NCBI GenBank assembly: GCA_021160245.1
Contig: JAGHCW010000226.1
Coordinates: 1-53,308 of the forward strand
Source of the DNA: a bacterium
Lineage (GTDB): Bacteria; B130-G9
Direction of reading: 5' to 3'
Length of the DNA stretch: 53,308 bases
This document shows, one piece after another, positions 34,135-43,627 of the stretch (positions are counted from its first letter, which is position 1; each line of letters opens with the position of its first letter). The translations under genes and the position numbers were made by a program. The notes beneath the pieces were generated by a model. That model was not told the origin of the DNA and did no database searches. It worked only from the letters and a program-made list of their open reading frames with translations.

Positions 34135-36006
34135 TTACTTCTTATCGTATCCAGCCTCTAAAACTGAAGTCGAAATGCGCGATAACTGATGAGAAGAGCT
34201 GGCCGAAGGGCGCGGTTTTCGATTCGCCAAGAATAAGAATGCAACAACAATCGCTGCCAAGACTATTGACACGTAGCTTGCCGCATTGCGCGTTACGAAC
34301 GAGGGCAAGAGCCCAATAACTCCCTCAGGCAAGCGAAACAAGTCGGCTGCCATAGAAGACTCCCTCTGCAGGCTGACGTATCTATAGCTCGGGAATAGAG
34401 TCATGACGACGGACGCGGCAATTGTCCAGACCAATAGCATCAAGAATGAGGCCCGATAGATTAGACCTCTTGCCATCGCCAAACCGATACCCATCCATAG
34501 TAGAAAAAACGGCAGAAGACAGACTAGATACCGCCCGGGCGGGCATCCACCTCCAAACCACCAGCCAACCGCGCCAAGAGCGAATAGATACGGCGCCGCA
34601 CAACAAACTCCTATATTCCCGGCCTTGTGTCGCGACGCGAGAAGTAAGAGAAGTCCGAGAATCGAGAAGAGAAAAACCGGCGAGTAAAATAAAAGCCCAT
34701 GTCGCGCATCGAGGAAGACGGCAAATAGCCGCCACAAGCAATTGGACCAGTCAAGATGCAGGATATCCTCCACATTCATGGCTCCAAAGAACCTGAATAA
34801 TATGCTCTTGTATAAAAGAAGAACGACAGCAAGAGACACGAAGCTCCCAAGCATAACAAGCACAGGCGTCATCTTGAGGCGGCTCATCAGCCCTTCTTTC
34901 CCCCCTCGATCGCGACGGGCCAAGGCAAAGAGCAGAAACATCGCAACTAGTGGGAGACTAAGCAGCGCATATCGAGGCTTTAGCCACGGCAACGACACGG
35001 CGGCGATAATGAACGCGACGAGCGAATAGCGTGTTTGAGGCAATAAAAGGCCTCTTAGAAGCACCAACACCAATAGACAAGCGAGGGCCTCCGGATATAT
35101 CTGCGTCGAGTAAATGACACCCGGAATCGACACTAAAGAGACAATCCAAGTCCAGAAACCCGCGCATAAGCTGCCGCTCTCTCGCTCAACCAGATCGAAA
35201 ATGAGCATCCCGAATGCCGAATAGCATAGACAAGAAAAGGCCATGACCCCGAATTTGCCCAACAGAAGGTAGAAGGGCGCAATTACGAGCGGAAAGAGAA
35301 AGCCATGTCTGGAGACGTACTCCCCTCGCCGATTGCCATCGCGCTGAGGCAAGAGCGTCTTGGGGTAATACGCCCGGTAGTCCCCATTCGCCAGGTTGTT
35401 GTTGAGATCATAATCACCATCTTGAACCACACTCTGCGCTATCAGAAGGTAAAATGGCTCGTCCGGTTGGATGTTGAGCTCCGTGCCGGCATATAGCCCC
35501 ATAAATATACAGAACACAAATCCGTTCAATAATGCCGCAATCATAAGCTGCCTTCTCCCGAACTTGGGATTAGCGCCATCACTCGTGGAGGGGCGATTCG
35601 ATGCTGCAGGGCGGACACAAGGTCTGCATCTCATCCCGATTGCTCCGAAAAGAACGCTCATCTTCGCCATGACAGATAGAATGAATACGATTCCAAGCTC
35701 AAAAGGCAGCCCCTCGGACTCGGAAGCGGAAAGAGAGCGAGCCAGGACTGCGATGAGAATCGCGTAGCTTGCGGTGTCAAGCCATAGAGCCGGCCCATTT
35801 GGCCGAAGCAGTCCAAGCCTCGTCATAAAAGCATTCAGGCCCGTGATGCTGAGAAAGGCGAGAGGAAAAAGCGCCCGCGCTAAGGTCTCAGTCGTCGGCC
35901 CGGGTAACCACACAAGCTGCGAGCTGTAAAGAGCAAAACAAAGCGACGAGGCGCCAATTGTATAGGCTCCGGCACGAAGGCCCAGTGTCAGCCTAGACAC
36001 CCGCAT
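34135..36006 (-). CDS. GT-C-type multi-pass membrane protein
   Basis: 623 residues from ATG 36006; the frame opens at TTG 36048, just after the stop of the giant upstream gene. There are about 12 hydrophobic segments. After the first ones lies an extracytoplasmic loop NIQPDEPFYLLIAQSVVQDG, with an acidic DEP-type motif, and later VSRHGFLFPLVIAPFYLLLG. This arrangement is seen in GT-C glycosyltransferases (PMT/ArnT-like) that use lipid-linked sugars. The exact substrate is unknown. It may be co-transcribed with the 2410-residue secreted protein, and glycosylation of that protein is an attractive but untested idea. Confidence 0.7.
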   Translation of the reverse strand: MRVSRLTLGLRAGAYTIGASSLCFALYSSQLVWLPGPTTETLARALFPLAFLSITGLNAFMTRLGLLRPNGPALWLDTASYAILIAVLARSLSASESEGLPFELGIVFILSVMAKMSVLFGAIGMRCRPCVRPAASNRPSTSDGANPKFGRRQLMIAALLNGFVFCIFMGLYAGTELNIQPDEPFYLLIAQSVVQDGDYDLNNNLANGDYRAYYPKTLLPQRDGNRRGEYVSRHGFLFPLVIAPFYLLLGKFGVMAFSCLCYSAFGMLIFDLVERESGSLCAGFWTWIVSLVSIPGVIYSTQIYPEALACLLVLVLLRGLLLPQTRYSLVAFIIAAVSLPWLKPRYALLSLPLVAMFLLFALARRDRGGKEGLMSRLKMTPVLVMLGSFVSLAVVLLLYKSILFRFFGAMNVEDILHLDWSNCLWRLFAVFLDARHGLLFYSPVFLFSILGLLLLLASRHKAGNIGVCCAAPYLFALGAVGWWFGGGCPPGRYLVCLLPFFLLWMGIGLAMARGLIYRASFLMLLVWTIAASVVMTLFPSYRYVSLQRESSMAADLFRLPEGVIGLLPSFVTRNAASYVSIVLAAIVVAFLFLANRKPRPSASSSHQLSRISTSVLEAGYDKK

Positions 36007-36051
36007 TGCCCAACTGCGACTCCCAGGTTCCCTCAAGCAAGGCCCCAAGCT

Positions 36052-39000
36052 CTATTCCAGCAAGAATGATGCCGTCCCGATGTCAGAAAGCGGTCTGAGC
36101 GTTCCCGGTTCCACAAGCGCCGTGCGCAGTGTAAATTGGCCCACAACATCAAACGGCTTTGCTCCTGGCAGATTAACCACAAACGATATGAATGACGACT
36201 CGAATCCCGCGGGAAGAGTAACCGCCTCCTGCATCGGCAACACCGAGGCCGACCATCCAACGTCCTCCCCAAATGCCGCCGGCGCAAATAACTGACCATT
36301 CGGCGCCTCAAGAACCGCGTAGAAATCCCCAGTCACCGCGTAGGTCTCCGGCAGTTTCGCGTCAAGCGTCAGGGATATGGAATCCCCCGCGAGGGTATAG
36401 TTCTGTTTGTCCGGGGTCAGGCTTACAAATGGCTCCCCGGATAGGGTAAACTCAACCGTTGAAATATCGCATACAGGAATGAAGGAGCCTGGCGAAACGG
36501 CCGCCATCCGTATTGTATATTGGCCCGACCTCGAGATGAGCGGCAACATACAGGGCAGCTGTGATGACCACCAGCGGGTCGAGACCTCATACCCATTGGA
36601 TATCAGCCAGCTAGCAGCGACAGGTGATATGCCATCTATCCATGCGCCGTCCTGAGAGGCAGACCAGTGCCTCTCCTCAGGTCCATAGAGATCGAATGTC
36701 AAGACCAGATAGACATCCGCCGCGACCGAATCACCCGCATTCGCAATGCTGATAGAGACATTGAGTTCATCACCGAACTTGAACGTGGGCGAATTTGATC
36801 TGACCCCTACGGTCAGCTCCCCCGGAATCGCCACGCCCACACCTAGGAGCGGAATACCCACACGGGGTCTCTCGGGGTCATTGGACGATATGTCCAGCTC
36901 CGCCTCAATCGCGCCGTCTCTATCCGGAGAGAAGGTCACTGTTAGCCATAGCTCTGCATCTGGGGCGATTTCTGTCGGCAGCGAATGGTCCGGCTCAGCT
37001 GTGAATGCCGCGTCGTCCGTCGTAAGACCGCCAACCGTCAGGGGCGCATCGCCAACGTTTTTTATCGTGAGCACCGAGTCCCGCCGCTCTGAGACCGCTA
37101 CTTCCCCGAAATCAAGCACTTGCGCATTTACGAATATCTCAGGCTTGGGAACATGAAAACGCGTGGTTGCATCGGGAGATTCCGGCGCCGCCTCCTCGTT
37201 ACCCGCATAATCAGTGCTGATCGTGTAGAAATCATATCTGCCCTCACCATCTGGGCTCGCAAACGAAAACTGCCCGACGGTTCCGACCTCAACAAGCCCC
37301 GAATCGACCCATTCTCCATCAGCCTCACGATACCAAAGGGCGGTGCTGGCGACTCCGGAGCCGTCGTCCCGTGCCGTAAATGAAACGTCCAACGGCGACT
37401 CGTCCGAGCTGCTGGGCGCCGTCGCGGCCGAGGCGGGCGGGGTTGTGTCAACCTCCACATAGTCGTCCACGCTGCCGGCTGCCTCAACATTCGATGCCCA
37501 ATCTTGCGCCTCAGTATAAAAGTCATAGAAGCCATCTAGCGCGGGCTTCGGCGTGAACTCGAAGGTCCCAGTGGCTTCGAGGACGCTATCTCCCTTGACC
37601 CAGGCGCCGCTATTGTGCCTGTAATGAAGAGATATGCTCTTGATGCCGCAACCTACGTCCGAACTCGTGTACTCCACCAAGATGGGGTAGGAATTCGTCC
37701 GCGACTCGCCAATTGAGCATGAAGATATAGGAGTTACTCTATCCAAATAAATCAACGCCTGAGCCTCAACTGGCGCCACCTCCAGATTGCCGGCAAGGTC
37801 AGTTGCGACAGTATAAAAGGCATACTGACCATCCTGAATTAGTGCCGGGACGTAATCGAAGGCGCCATCCCCTGCATCAGAGGTTAGCCCCGTATCCCTG
37901 AAGGCGCCGCCACTATAGCTCGCCCAAAGGGCAACCTCGGCAAGTTCCGATGTTCCGTCGCTCGCGATGTATGAGACCTGAAGCGGAATAGTATTGGTGA
38001 ATGCGGACGCCGACGCCTTGGAGACCGGCGCCAATCCATCCACAGTCACAGAAACGTCAGGCACACTCGGGGCGGTCTCCACATTCCCTGCCCCATCCGA
38101 TGCAATCGTGTAGAATCGATAATGCCCGTCTGAGACCGTCTCTGGGGTGAACTCAAGCGTGCCCTCGGTGCTAACAGCTGAGATACCCGTATCCTCAAAC
38201 GGGCCATCGCCTATCGAGACCCAAAGGGCCACATCCCCGATTCCGGAGGTCACATCCAAAGCTGCGTATGATAAGCTGATCGGGAATTGCAGGGCATAGG
38301 CCGACTCGGACGTCACCGAAGAAACCGGCTTCGTCCCGTCGAAGAGCACAGCACCCCCGTCGGGCGTCTTCGGCAGAACCTCCCGGTTGCCAGCAAGATC
38401 GATGGCCACTGTTGCGAATTCATATCTTCCATCACCGTGCTGCGGAACGAACGTGAAGCTCCCATTCTCCCGTATTGCGACACCATTCAGGCTCTCTACA
38501 AGGCCCGTATCCTCCCAGTTGCCCCCATCGTATCTGAACCACAGAGTAACGCTGGCAACACCGCTGACTGAGTCATTCGCACTGTATAACACCTCAATTG
38601 GCGAGTCGCTCGTCACTATCCCCGCTGTCGGTATCAGCGACTCCGAAACTGGGGCGCTTGCGTCGAAGACCGTCGGCGCCCCGGCGCTCTCCGGTAGTTC
38701 CTCGACGTTTCCGGCACGGTCAACCCCCCGCGTGCAGATTGCCAGAGCTCCCTCACCCCACGCTGCGAGATTCAGAAACATAATGCTCCCATCGCCCAGA
38801 CCGGAATCACCTGTATCCAGCCATTCGTCGTCGCCAACCATAACCCACGCGGATACTCTCTCAACGCCGGAGACCCCGTCCGCGGCAGTATATGTCAGCG
38901 CGATCGTGGCGAAGCTCGCGTATGCAGGAGCAAAGCACTCCGTCACTGGCGCCGTCCAGTCGATCGTCATCTCGGCGTCCGCCGACGGCGGTGCACACTC

Positions 39001-42000
39001 GAGACGACACGCCTCATCAACGGCGCGCGTGTAAAACTTGTATGTGCCCTCCAACTCATCTGACGGTGTATAGCTAAACTCCCCCGAAACACCCGAGGAC
39101 AAAAGTCCTGTTGCAGCCCAGGGCTCATCTTCGAAACTCGCCCAGAGCGCGACCTCCGCAATGTTGGTCACCGAATCCGAGGCGACAAACGTAATCTCAA
39201 TCGGGAAACTACTCGCATAATCTGCGGTAGCCGCCTCCGAATTAGGAGGGGTGAGATCCACGAGAGTCGAGCACCCATAAACGCTATCCAGTGGCTGCTC
39301 GACGTTCCCAGCCATGTCAGTCCCGATAGCGCGGAATATGTACTCCCCCTCGTTCCCGTTCGCGTCGAAGAGTACGAAGCCCTCGCTCTCAAAGACCGTT
39401 GTGAAGGGCTGCCAAGTCCCCCCAAGAAAGACGCTCATGTCGATCTTCTCGATCCCGAATGGCTCGATTGTGCTGTATGTAATGCCAAACTCGGACGTGA
39501 GGGAGATGCCAGGCGCGGTCAGGGTCGTTGAGGGTCTCGTGCTATCCGCGATGGTCGTCCCGTCTGGCTCCCCTGAGGTTGGTTCCCACAGCCCCCCGAG
39601 GGTTACCGCGCGTGTATAGAACTGATAATACCCATCCCCCTCCAAGCAGTCGAACAAAAGCGTCCCGTCCGATGCAAATGAAGTCAAGCTGGTCGTGGCC
39701 CACGTTGCCCCTTCAGCGTCAACCAGAGACTGGCCAAAGCGATTGTAAAGCGTTACGTAGTCGTATCCCTCATCGCCTATGTCAACTGTGAAGCTAACCT
39801 CCACGGTCGCCCCAGTGACCCACTCCGGGCAATCTATCTCAGAGAGCGCAAGCATCGGATTGAAAAGGCATAGAACGTCCGCCTCACCGTCCGTTCCCTC
39901 CACATTGCCCGCGCCATCCGTGCCAGCAAGGAAGAATCTGTAGTAACCGGGGCCCATGTCGGCCACCCAGCCAAATGTCCCGTCTGGGGTCGCTTCCTCC
40001 AGCCCCGTGTCGCGGAGGGTCTCATCAGAAACACCCTCAAGATCTGTATAACGATAATAGAGGTGAACCAGCGCGATATCCGTCAGCTCATCGACGGAGG
40101 AGAAGATGAGGGCCATCGCCGGGTCATTCACGGCGCTTGGGCCGCTGGCAACCGTTACCGGAGAGTGAGTGTCGTATATACAACACGCATCCTCGCTGTC
40201 CCATGCCTCGACATTACCCGCCCGATCAGTTGCCTCGCTCACAAAATCATAGATGCCGTCCCCAAGGGGAAAGGGGAAATCTAAATTGCCCGATTCCGAG
40301 CTGCTCCAATCGCCTGCTGAGCTATCAGAGAACGTATCGCAGAGACCTGAGTCCATCCAATCGCCGCCGTTGAAGCGATATAGAAGTCTGACACGGTCCA
40401 CGCCTGATAGGGCGTCCGAGGCGTCGTATTCAATTTCCACTGGCGAGTTCATCGTCATCGAATCGCACCCAACAGTCGATGCGGGCAAGACTCTGTCGAG
40501 CGTTACTGAGGCGTCCGGCATCGCCGGCGGGGTCTCATGGTTACCCGCATTGTCCATCGAAATCGTCATCATCTCATAGAGGCCGTCGCCTTTAAGCGGC
40601 ATGAGCTTGCTTGGGTCAAGGTCGAAAGTGCCATAATCGCCCTCCGCGAGCAAGAGCGAGTCAGTCCAAATATCATCGGTCTCGAAACGATAATAGAGCT
40701 TCGTTTGCCCCACCCCGCTCACGCTGTCGGTCGCTGTGAACTGGACCTCAAATGGGATGCTGTTCGTGAACTCAAGCGCGCTACATTCGCTATCAGGGCC
40801 AATCACATCGACAATGGTCGAGGCATCGCCATCACCGGACGGACCCGCCTCGATATTCCCCGCACGGTCCTCCGCTATGCTCTGGAAGTAATAGACGCCG
40901 TCAGCCCCGGATATTGGGAAATCGAAGCTACCCGTATCGCCTATACGGTAGGCGTAGTGGGTCCACGCGCCAGAATTGCGCCTATAATAGAGAGCCACTC
41001 GCAGAACGCCGCTGCCGTTAATATCCTCCGCCCCGAAGGTGATTGTCATCCGGGGGCCCCTCGAATATCCTGGGCCGGAGCAGCTCGATGTGGGGTCCGT
41101 CTTGTCATAGAGGGTGGAGTCGTCGCCATCGCCGGACGGCCCCGGCTCGCTGATACCAACGGTGCTTGTCGCAATCGTCTGGAAATAGTGGGTCCCCTCA
41201 CCATCAGACGCTGTGAAATCGAACGTGCCGGACTCGGCACTATGCTTTTGACCCGTGTCCGTCCAATTTCCGGCCTGACCACACTTGTACCATAGCGATA
41301 CATAATCGAGGCCCCCACCCGTGTCGGTTACATTATAGTTGACCGCGATTGAGGGCGTCTTGCTGAAATCAGGCGATGTGCACTCGCTCTCGGGCGGAGA
41401 TTCTACGAAGACAGTGGATGTGTCTCCATCTCCAGTTGGCCCGGCCTCCCAGTTCCCGGTCTGGTCCTCAGCGACCGTCTGGAAATAGTAGGTTCCCTGG
41501 CCGTCGGTTGGCTCGAAATCGAACGTCCCGGCCTCCCCGGACTCAGTCAGCCCCGTGGCCGTCCAGTCCCCCGCCCAGAATCGATACCAGAGCGCCGTCT
41601 GGGAGATTCCGGCGAGGTTATCCGAGGCGCTGAAAGTTATAGGTATGGGTGACACGCTGGTTTGTCCCGGCGAGCTTGCCTCAGAAGCCGGGGCGGTCTC
41701 ATCGTAAAGGGTCGTCGCATCGGCGGTGCCCGGTGGGTTCTCAGAGTGACCATACGTATCGTATGCAATTGTATAAAACTGGTAGTAACCCTCTCCTTCA
41801 GAGAACGGAAATGAGAGCGTTCCCTGGCTCTGATAGCCTACTGCGCCTGAGTTGGTCCAGCCCGAGGACCAATCAGAGCCGTCCGATGAATAGCGATACC
41901 AGAGGCCCGTTCTGCTATATGTGTATCGGCCGCCATCGCCGACGTAATCTACCCCGACGGGGCTCTCGGATGAATAAGGTTCGCATTCGCACCTGCTAAA

Positions 42001-43284
42001 TGGGTTCGGATCGCCGTATATGGTGGGGTCACCAAGAAGCGTCAACCCATAAAACCAGCTTATCGTGCTTGAGCCGAAGGGATATTTCTCGGAAAACCAA
42101 TCGTTATATGCTTGCCCAATGTTGTTCCCATCCGCGAGCGACTCGAAGAACCTGTGTCCATAATAAAACCCACCCGTCTTAGCGCTGCCCAGCACCAGCT
42201 GACCGTAATCCCCAGCGAATAGATACCACCCGCTTTGGTAGTCAGCAGCCGAATAGTCCGCGTTCGAGCAGGCGAATGTGATGTAAAAATGGAAGCGGGG
42301 ACTATGAGCTATCACGTCTTCCGTGTAGAAATATGAATACCCAGACGGGCTATGAAATTGATGCCCACCCGGCCAAGAGTGGACACAGACAAGTAGCCAT
42401 TCATACTCGTCATCGAGGCGCGTTCCGTAATCGGTCGCGTTCGTGGTCGATGTCTCCGTGACGTGGTCCCTTGAATCGCGCAGATAGTCAAACGCGTCAT
42501 CCCAATATGACCAAAGTGACGCCCAGTCATCGTCGATGTACTCAAGCGCCCGTCGCGGCAGCCTCCGATTCTCAATGCGATACTGATGATTGTTGTTGAA
42601 GAACCGCTTCACAAGGACGACCTCGTCCTCGGACATGTCGTTCGCAGTAACTCGCCCAATCCATATCTCGGCCATCGTATCGCCCGAGCCGTCGGTGTGG
42701 GAATCAAGGAGGTCGTTGCCAGTGGTATCGGTCCAGGAGCCGTCCATATCGCGGTAGTATTGGTCGCATGGGAAGACATCAACACCGTTGAAATCATTGA
42801 GATGCTCAAACCAGGGAATCGGCAGCTCCCCAACAAGGAGACACCCTTCGAACGAACTACCCCAGGTGTTGTAGTAGCCCTGCAGTATCGCCCTTATATC
42901 CTCCTGCGTGCCCCCCTCGGACGTCGCAATGGCAACGGAGTAACCGGCGTCAATCAAATCTTGCTCATAAACGTTCAGCTCGGCCAAGATACTCGGATAG
43001 AGAGTCGTATTCACGAGAACGAGAACCATCCCGCCCGGCGGCGGAGTCGCCTTGTCTGGCCCATCAATCACCTCGAAGCGAAATGGTCTTTGTGGGTGAA
43101 TTTCATTGTAGCGCTCGGCGCGATAGGGGTCGGGCTTCTCAAAATCCGTCCATCTAACAAGCGGCTCCGGATAGCCCGCATCACCTGAAGAACTGGCGGC
43201 ATCACCCTCCTCAAGGGCCCCGCTCTGAGAAGTCAGACCAAAAAGCAGGAACAGCAGTAATGCAAGCACAAAATACCTTTTCAT
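36052..43284 (-). CDS. 2410-residue secreted protein: C25-like head, 16 Ig-like repeats, ASH domain
   Basis: The start is ATG 43284 (GAGGAG upstream; signal peptide MKRYFVLALLLFLLFGL). Residues about 60-430 resemble a gingipain-type (C25) caspase-like fold, with a candidate catalytic His in CVHSWPGGHQFH and Cys in YITFACSNADYS. Residues about 430-2045 hold 16 tandem modules of 95-110 residues. A typical module reads DSVSGVASVTLWFRYDGGNW, then GRYEFATVAIDLAGNREVLP, with a proline at each boundary. An ASH/HYDIN-like domain follows (LDFGEVAVSERRDSVLTIKN), then two beta domains, the first with STRWWSSQLPCMLP as in the FGE-fold protein at 19181. It probably forms a long surface stalk carrying a protease-like head. 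The frame is unbroken over 7.2 kb. Confidence 0.88.
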   Translation of the reverse strand: MKRYFVLALLLFLLFGLTSQSGALEEGDAASSSGDAGYPEPLVRWTDFEKPDPYRAERYNEIHPQRPFRFEVIDGPDKATPPPGGMVLVLVNTTLYPSILAELNVYEQDLIDAGYSVAIATSEGGTQEDIRAILQGYYNTWGSSFEGCLLVGELPIPWFEHLNDFNGVDVFPCDQYYRDMDGSWTDTTGNDLLDSHTDGSGDTMAEIWIGRVTANDMSEDEVVLVKRFFNNNHQYRIENRRLPRRALEYIDDDWASLWSYWDDAFDYLRDSRDHVTETSTTNATDYGTRLDDEYEWLLVCVHSWPGGHQFHSPSGYSYFYTEDVIAHSPRFHFYITFACSNADYSAADYQSGWYLFAGDYGQLVLGSAKTGGFYYGHRFFESLADGNNIGQAYNDWFSEKYPFGSSTISWFYGLTLLGDPTIYGDPNPFSRCECEPYSSESPVGVDYVGDGGRYTYSRTGLWYRYSSDGSDWSSGWTNSGAVGYQSQGTLSFPFSEGEGYYQFYTIAYDTYGHSENPPGTADATTLYDETAPASEASSPGQTSVSPIPITFSASDNLAGISQTALWYRFWAGDWTATGLTESGEAGTFDFEPTDGQGTYYFQTVAEDQTGNWEAGPTGDGDTSTVFVESPPESECTSPDFSKTPSIAVNYNVTDTGGGLDYVSLWYKCGQAGNWTDTGQKHSAESGTFDFTASDGEGTHYFQTIATSTVGISEPGPSGDGDDSTLYDKTDPTSSCSGPGYSRGPRMTITFGAEDINGSGVLRVALYYRRNSGAWTHYAYRIGDTGSFDFPISGADGVYYFQSIAEDRAGNIEAGPSGDGDASTIVDVIGPDSECSALEFTNSIPFEVQFTATDSVSGVGQTKLYYRFETDDIWTDSLLLAEGDYGTFDLDPSKLMPLKGDGLYEMMTISMDNAGNHETPPAMPDASVTLDRVLPASTVGCDSMTMNSPVEIEYDASDALSGVDRVRLLYRFNGGDWMDSGLCDTFSDSSAGDWSSSESGNLDFPFPLGDGIYDFVSEATDRAGNVEAWDSEDACCIYDTHSPVTVASGPSAVNDPAMALIFSSVDELTDIALVHLYYRYTDLEGVSDETLRDTGLEEATPDGTFGWVADMGPGYYRFFLAGTDGAGNVEGTDGEADVLCLFNPMLALSEIDCPEWVTGATVEVSFTVDIGDEGYDYVTLYNRFGQSLVDAEGATWATTSLTSFASDGTLLFDCLEGDGYYQFYTRAVTLGGLWEPTSGEPDGTTIADSTRPSTTLTAPGISLTSEFGITYSTIEPFGIEKIDMSVFLGGTWQPFTTVFESEGFVLFDANGNEGEYIFRAIGTDMAGNVEQPLDSVYGCSTLVDLTPPNSEAATADYASSFPIEITFVASDSVTNIAEVALWASFEDEPWAATGLLSSGVSGEFSYTPSDELEGTYKFYTRAVDEACRLECAPPSADAEMTIDWTAPVTECFAPAYASFATIALTYTAADGVSGVERVSAWVMVGDDEWLDTGDSGLGDGSIMFLNLAAWGEGALAICTRGVDRAGNVEELPESAGAPTVFDASAPVSESLIPTAGIVTSDSPIEVLYSANDSVSGVASVTLWFRYDGGNWEDTGLVESLNGVAIRENGSFTFVPQHGDGRYEFATVAIDLAGNREVLPKTPDGGAVLFDGTKPVSSVTSESAYALQFPISLSYAALDVTSGIGDVALWVSIGDGPFEDTGISAVSTEGTLEFTPETVSDGHYRFYTIASDGAGNVETAPSVPDVSVTVDGLAPVSKASASAFTNTIPLQVSYIASDGTSELAEVALWASYSGGAFRDTGLTSDAGDGAFDYVPALIQDGQYAFYTVATDLAGNLEVAPVEAQALIYLDRVTPISSCSIGESRTNSYPILVEYTSSDVGCGIKSISLHYRHNSGAWVKGDSVLEATGTFEFTPKPALDGFYDFYTEAQDWASNVEAAGSVDDYVEVDTTPPASAATAPSSSDESPLDVSFTARDDGSGVASTALWYREADGEWVDSGLVEVGTVGQFSFASPDGEGRYDFYTISTDYAGNEEAAPESPDATTRFHVPKPEIFVNAQVLDFGEVAVSERRDSVLTIKNVGDAPLTVGGLTTDDAAFTAEPDHSLPTEIAPDAELWLTVTFSPDRDGAIEAELDISSNDPERPRVGIPLLGVGVAIPGELTVGVRSNSPTFKFGDELNVSISIANAGDSVAADVYLVLTFDLYGPEERHWSASQDGAWIDGISPVAASWLISNGYEVSTRWWSSQLPCMLPLISRSGQYTIRMAAVSPGSFIPVCDISTVEFTLSGEPFVSLTPDKQNYTLAGDSISLTLDAKLPETYAVTGDFYAVLEAPNGQLFAPAAFGEDVGWSASVLPMQEAVTLPAGFESSFISFVVNLPGAKPFDVVGQFTLRTALVEPGTLRPLSDIGTASFLLE

Positions 43285-43415
43285 CGAAACTGTCTCCTCA
43301 AACCTTGAAGTCATCAAGAACCGGTTTCTCTAAATATGAGCCACTATAGTATCGTTGAACCGCCTCCGAAGCAAACACAATCAAATATTGAGGCAAAATA
43401 GACTGATACACAGTA

Positions 43416-43447
43416 GGTCACATTGCTATATAACTTTCAATGTGACC
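43416..43447. promoter_or_regulatory. operator-like palindrome
   Basis: GGTCACATTG (43416-43425) and CAATGTGACC (43438-43447) form a perfect 10-bp inverted repeat around a 12-nt AT-rich centre containing TATATA. It lies about 130 bp upstream of the giant gene. A dimeric repressor or activator site over a -10 region is likely. The half-sites resemble the CRP half-site but in the opposite arrangement. Confidence 0.55.
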
Positions 43448-43551
43448 CGAGGGATGAAGTCCGTCAAAACCACACCCAGCGGTTACCCATGCGAAGTCCA
43501 TTCAAATGAATGTCCGCCTGGGGAACCGCAGCTAACAAGTAAGTGTGCCCG

Positions 43552-43593
43552 CGGGTAAAAATGAAACGAGGCGCGATCGATGACCGCGCCTCG
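43552..43593 (-). terminator. rho-independent terminator of the C25 protease cassette
   Basis: On the minus strand, CGAGGCGCG (complement of 43585-43593), a 9-nt loop and CGCGCCTCG (complement of 43567-43575) form a perfect 9-bp stem, followed by TTTCATTTTTA. It starts about 35 bp after the protease stop. The loop and T-tract sequence recur after the C1 protease gene. Confidence 0.85.
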
Positions 43594-43627
43594 CTCTGGT
43601 TATGAGTACTAGTTTATCTGTCGAAGC

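Larger units (their letters stand above)
43285..43627. other. intergenic region before the giant gene
   Basis: 343 bp between the C25 protease gene and the giant gene, both minus. It contains the palindrome at 43416-43447 and the terminator at 43552-43593 (separate entries); otherwise AT-rich and without a gene. I see no copy of the 39-residue peptide here. Confidence 0.6.

Noticed and set aside
36200-42000. CRISPR-like or tandem DNA repeats in the giant gene
   Set aside because: The periodicity is at protein level (about 100 residues) with strongly diverged DNA; there is no repeat-spacer pattern.
36746-43188. Many long plus-strand frames opposite the giant gene
   Set aside because: They mirror its repeats and codon bias and have no RBS or domains; the minus-strand frame is continuous over 7.2 kb.
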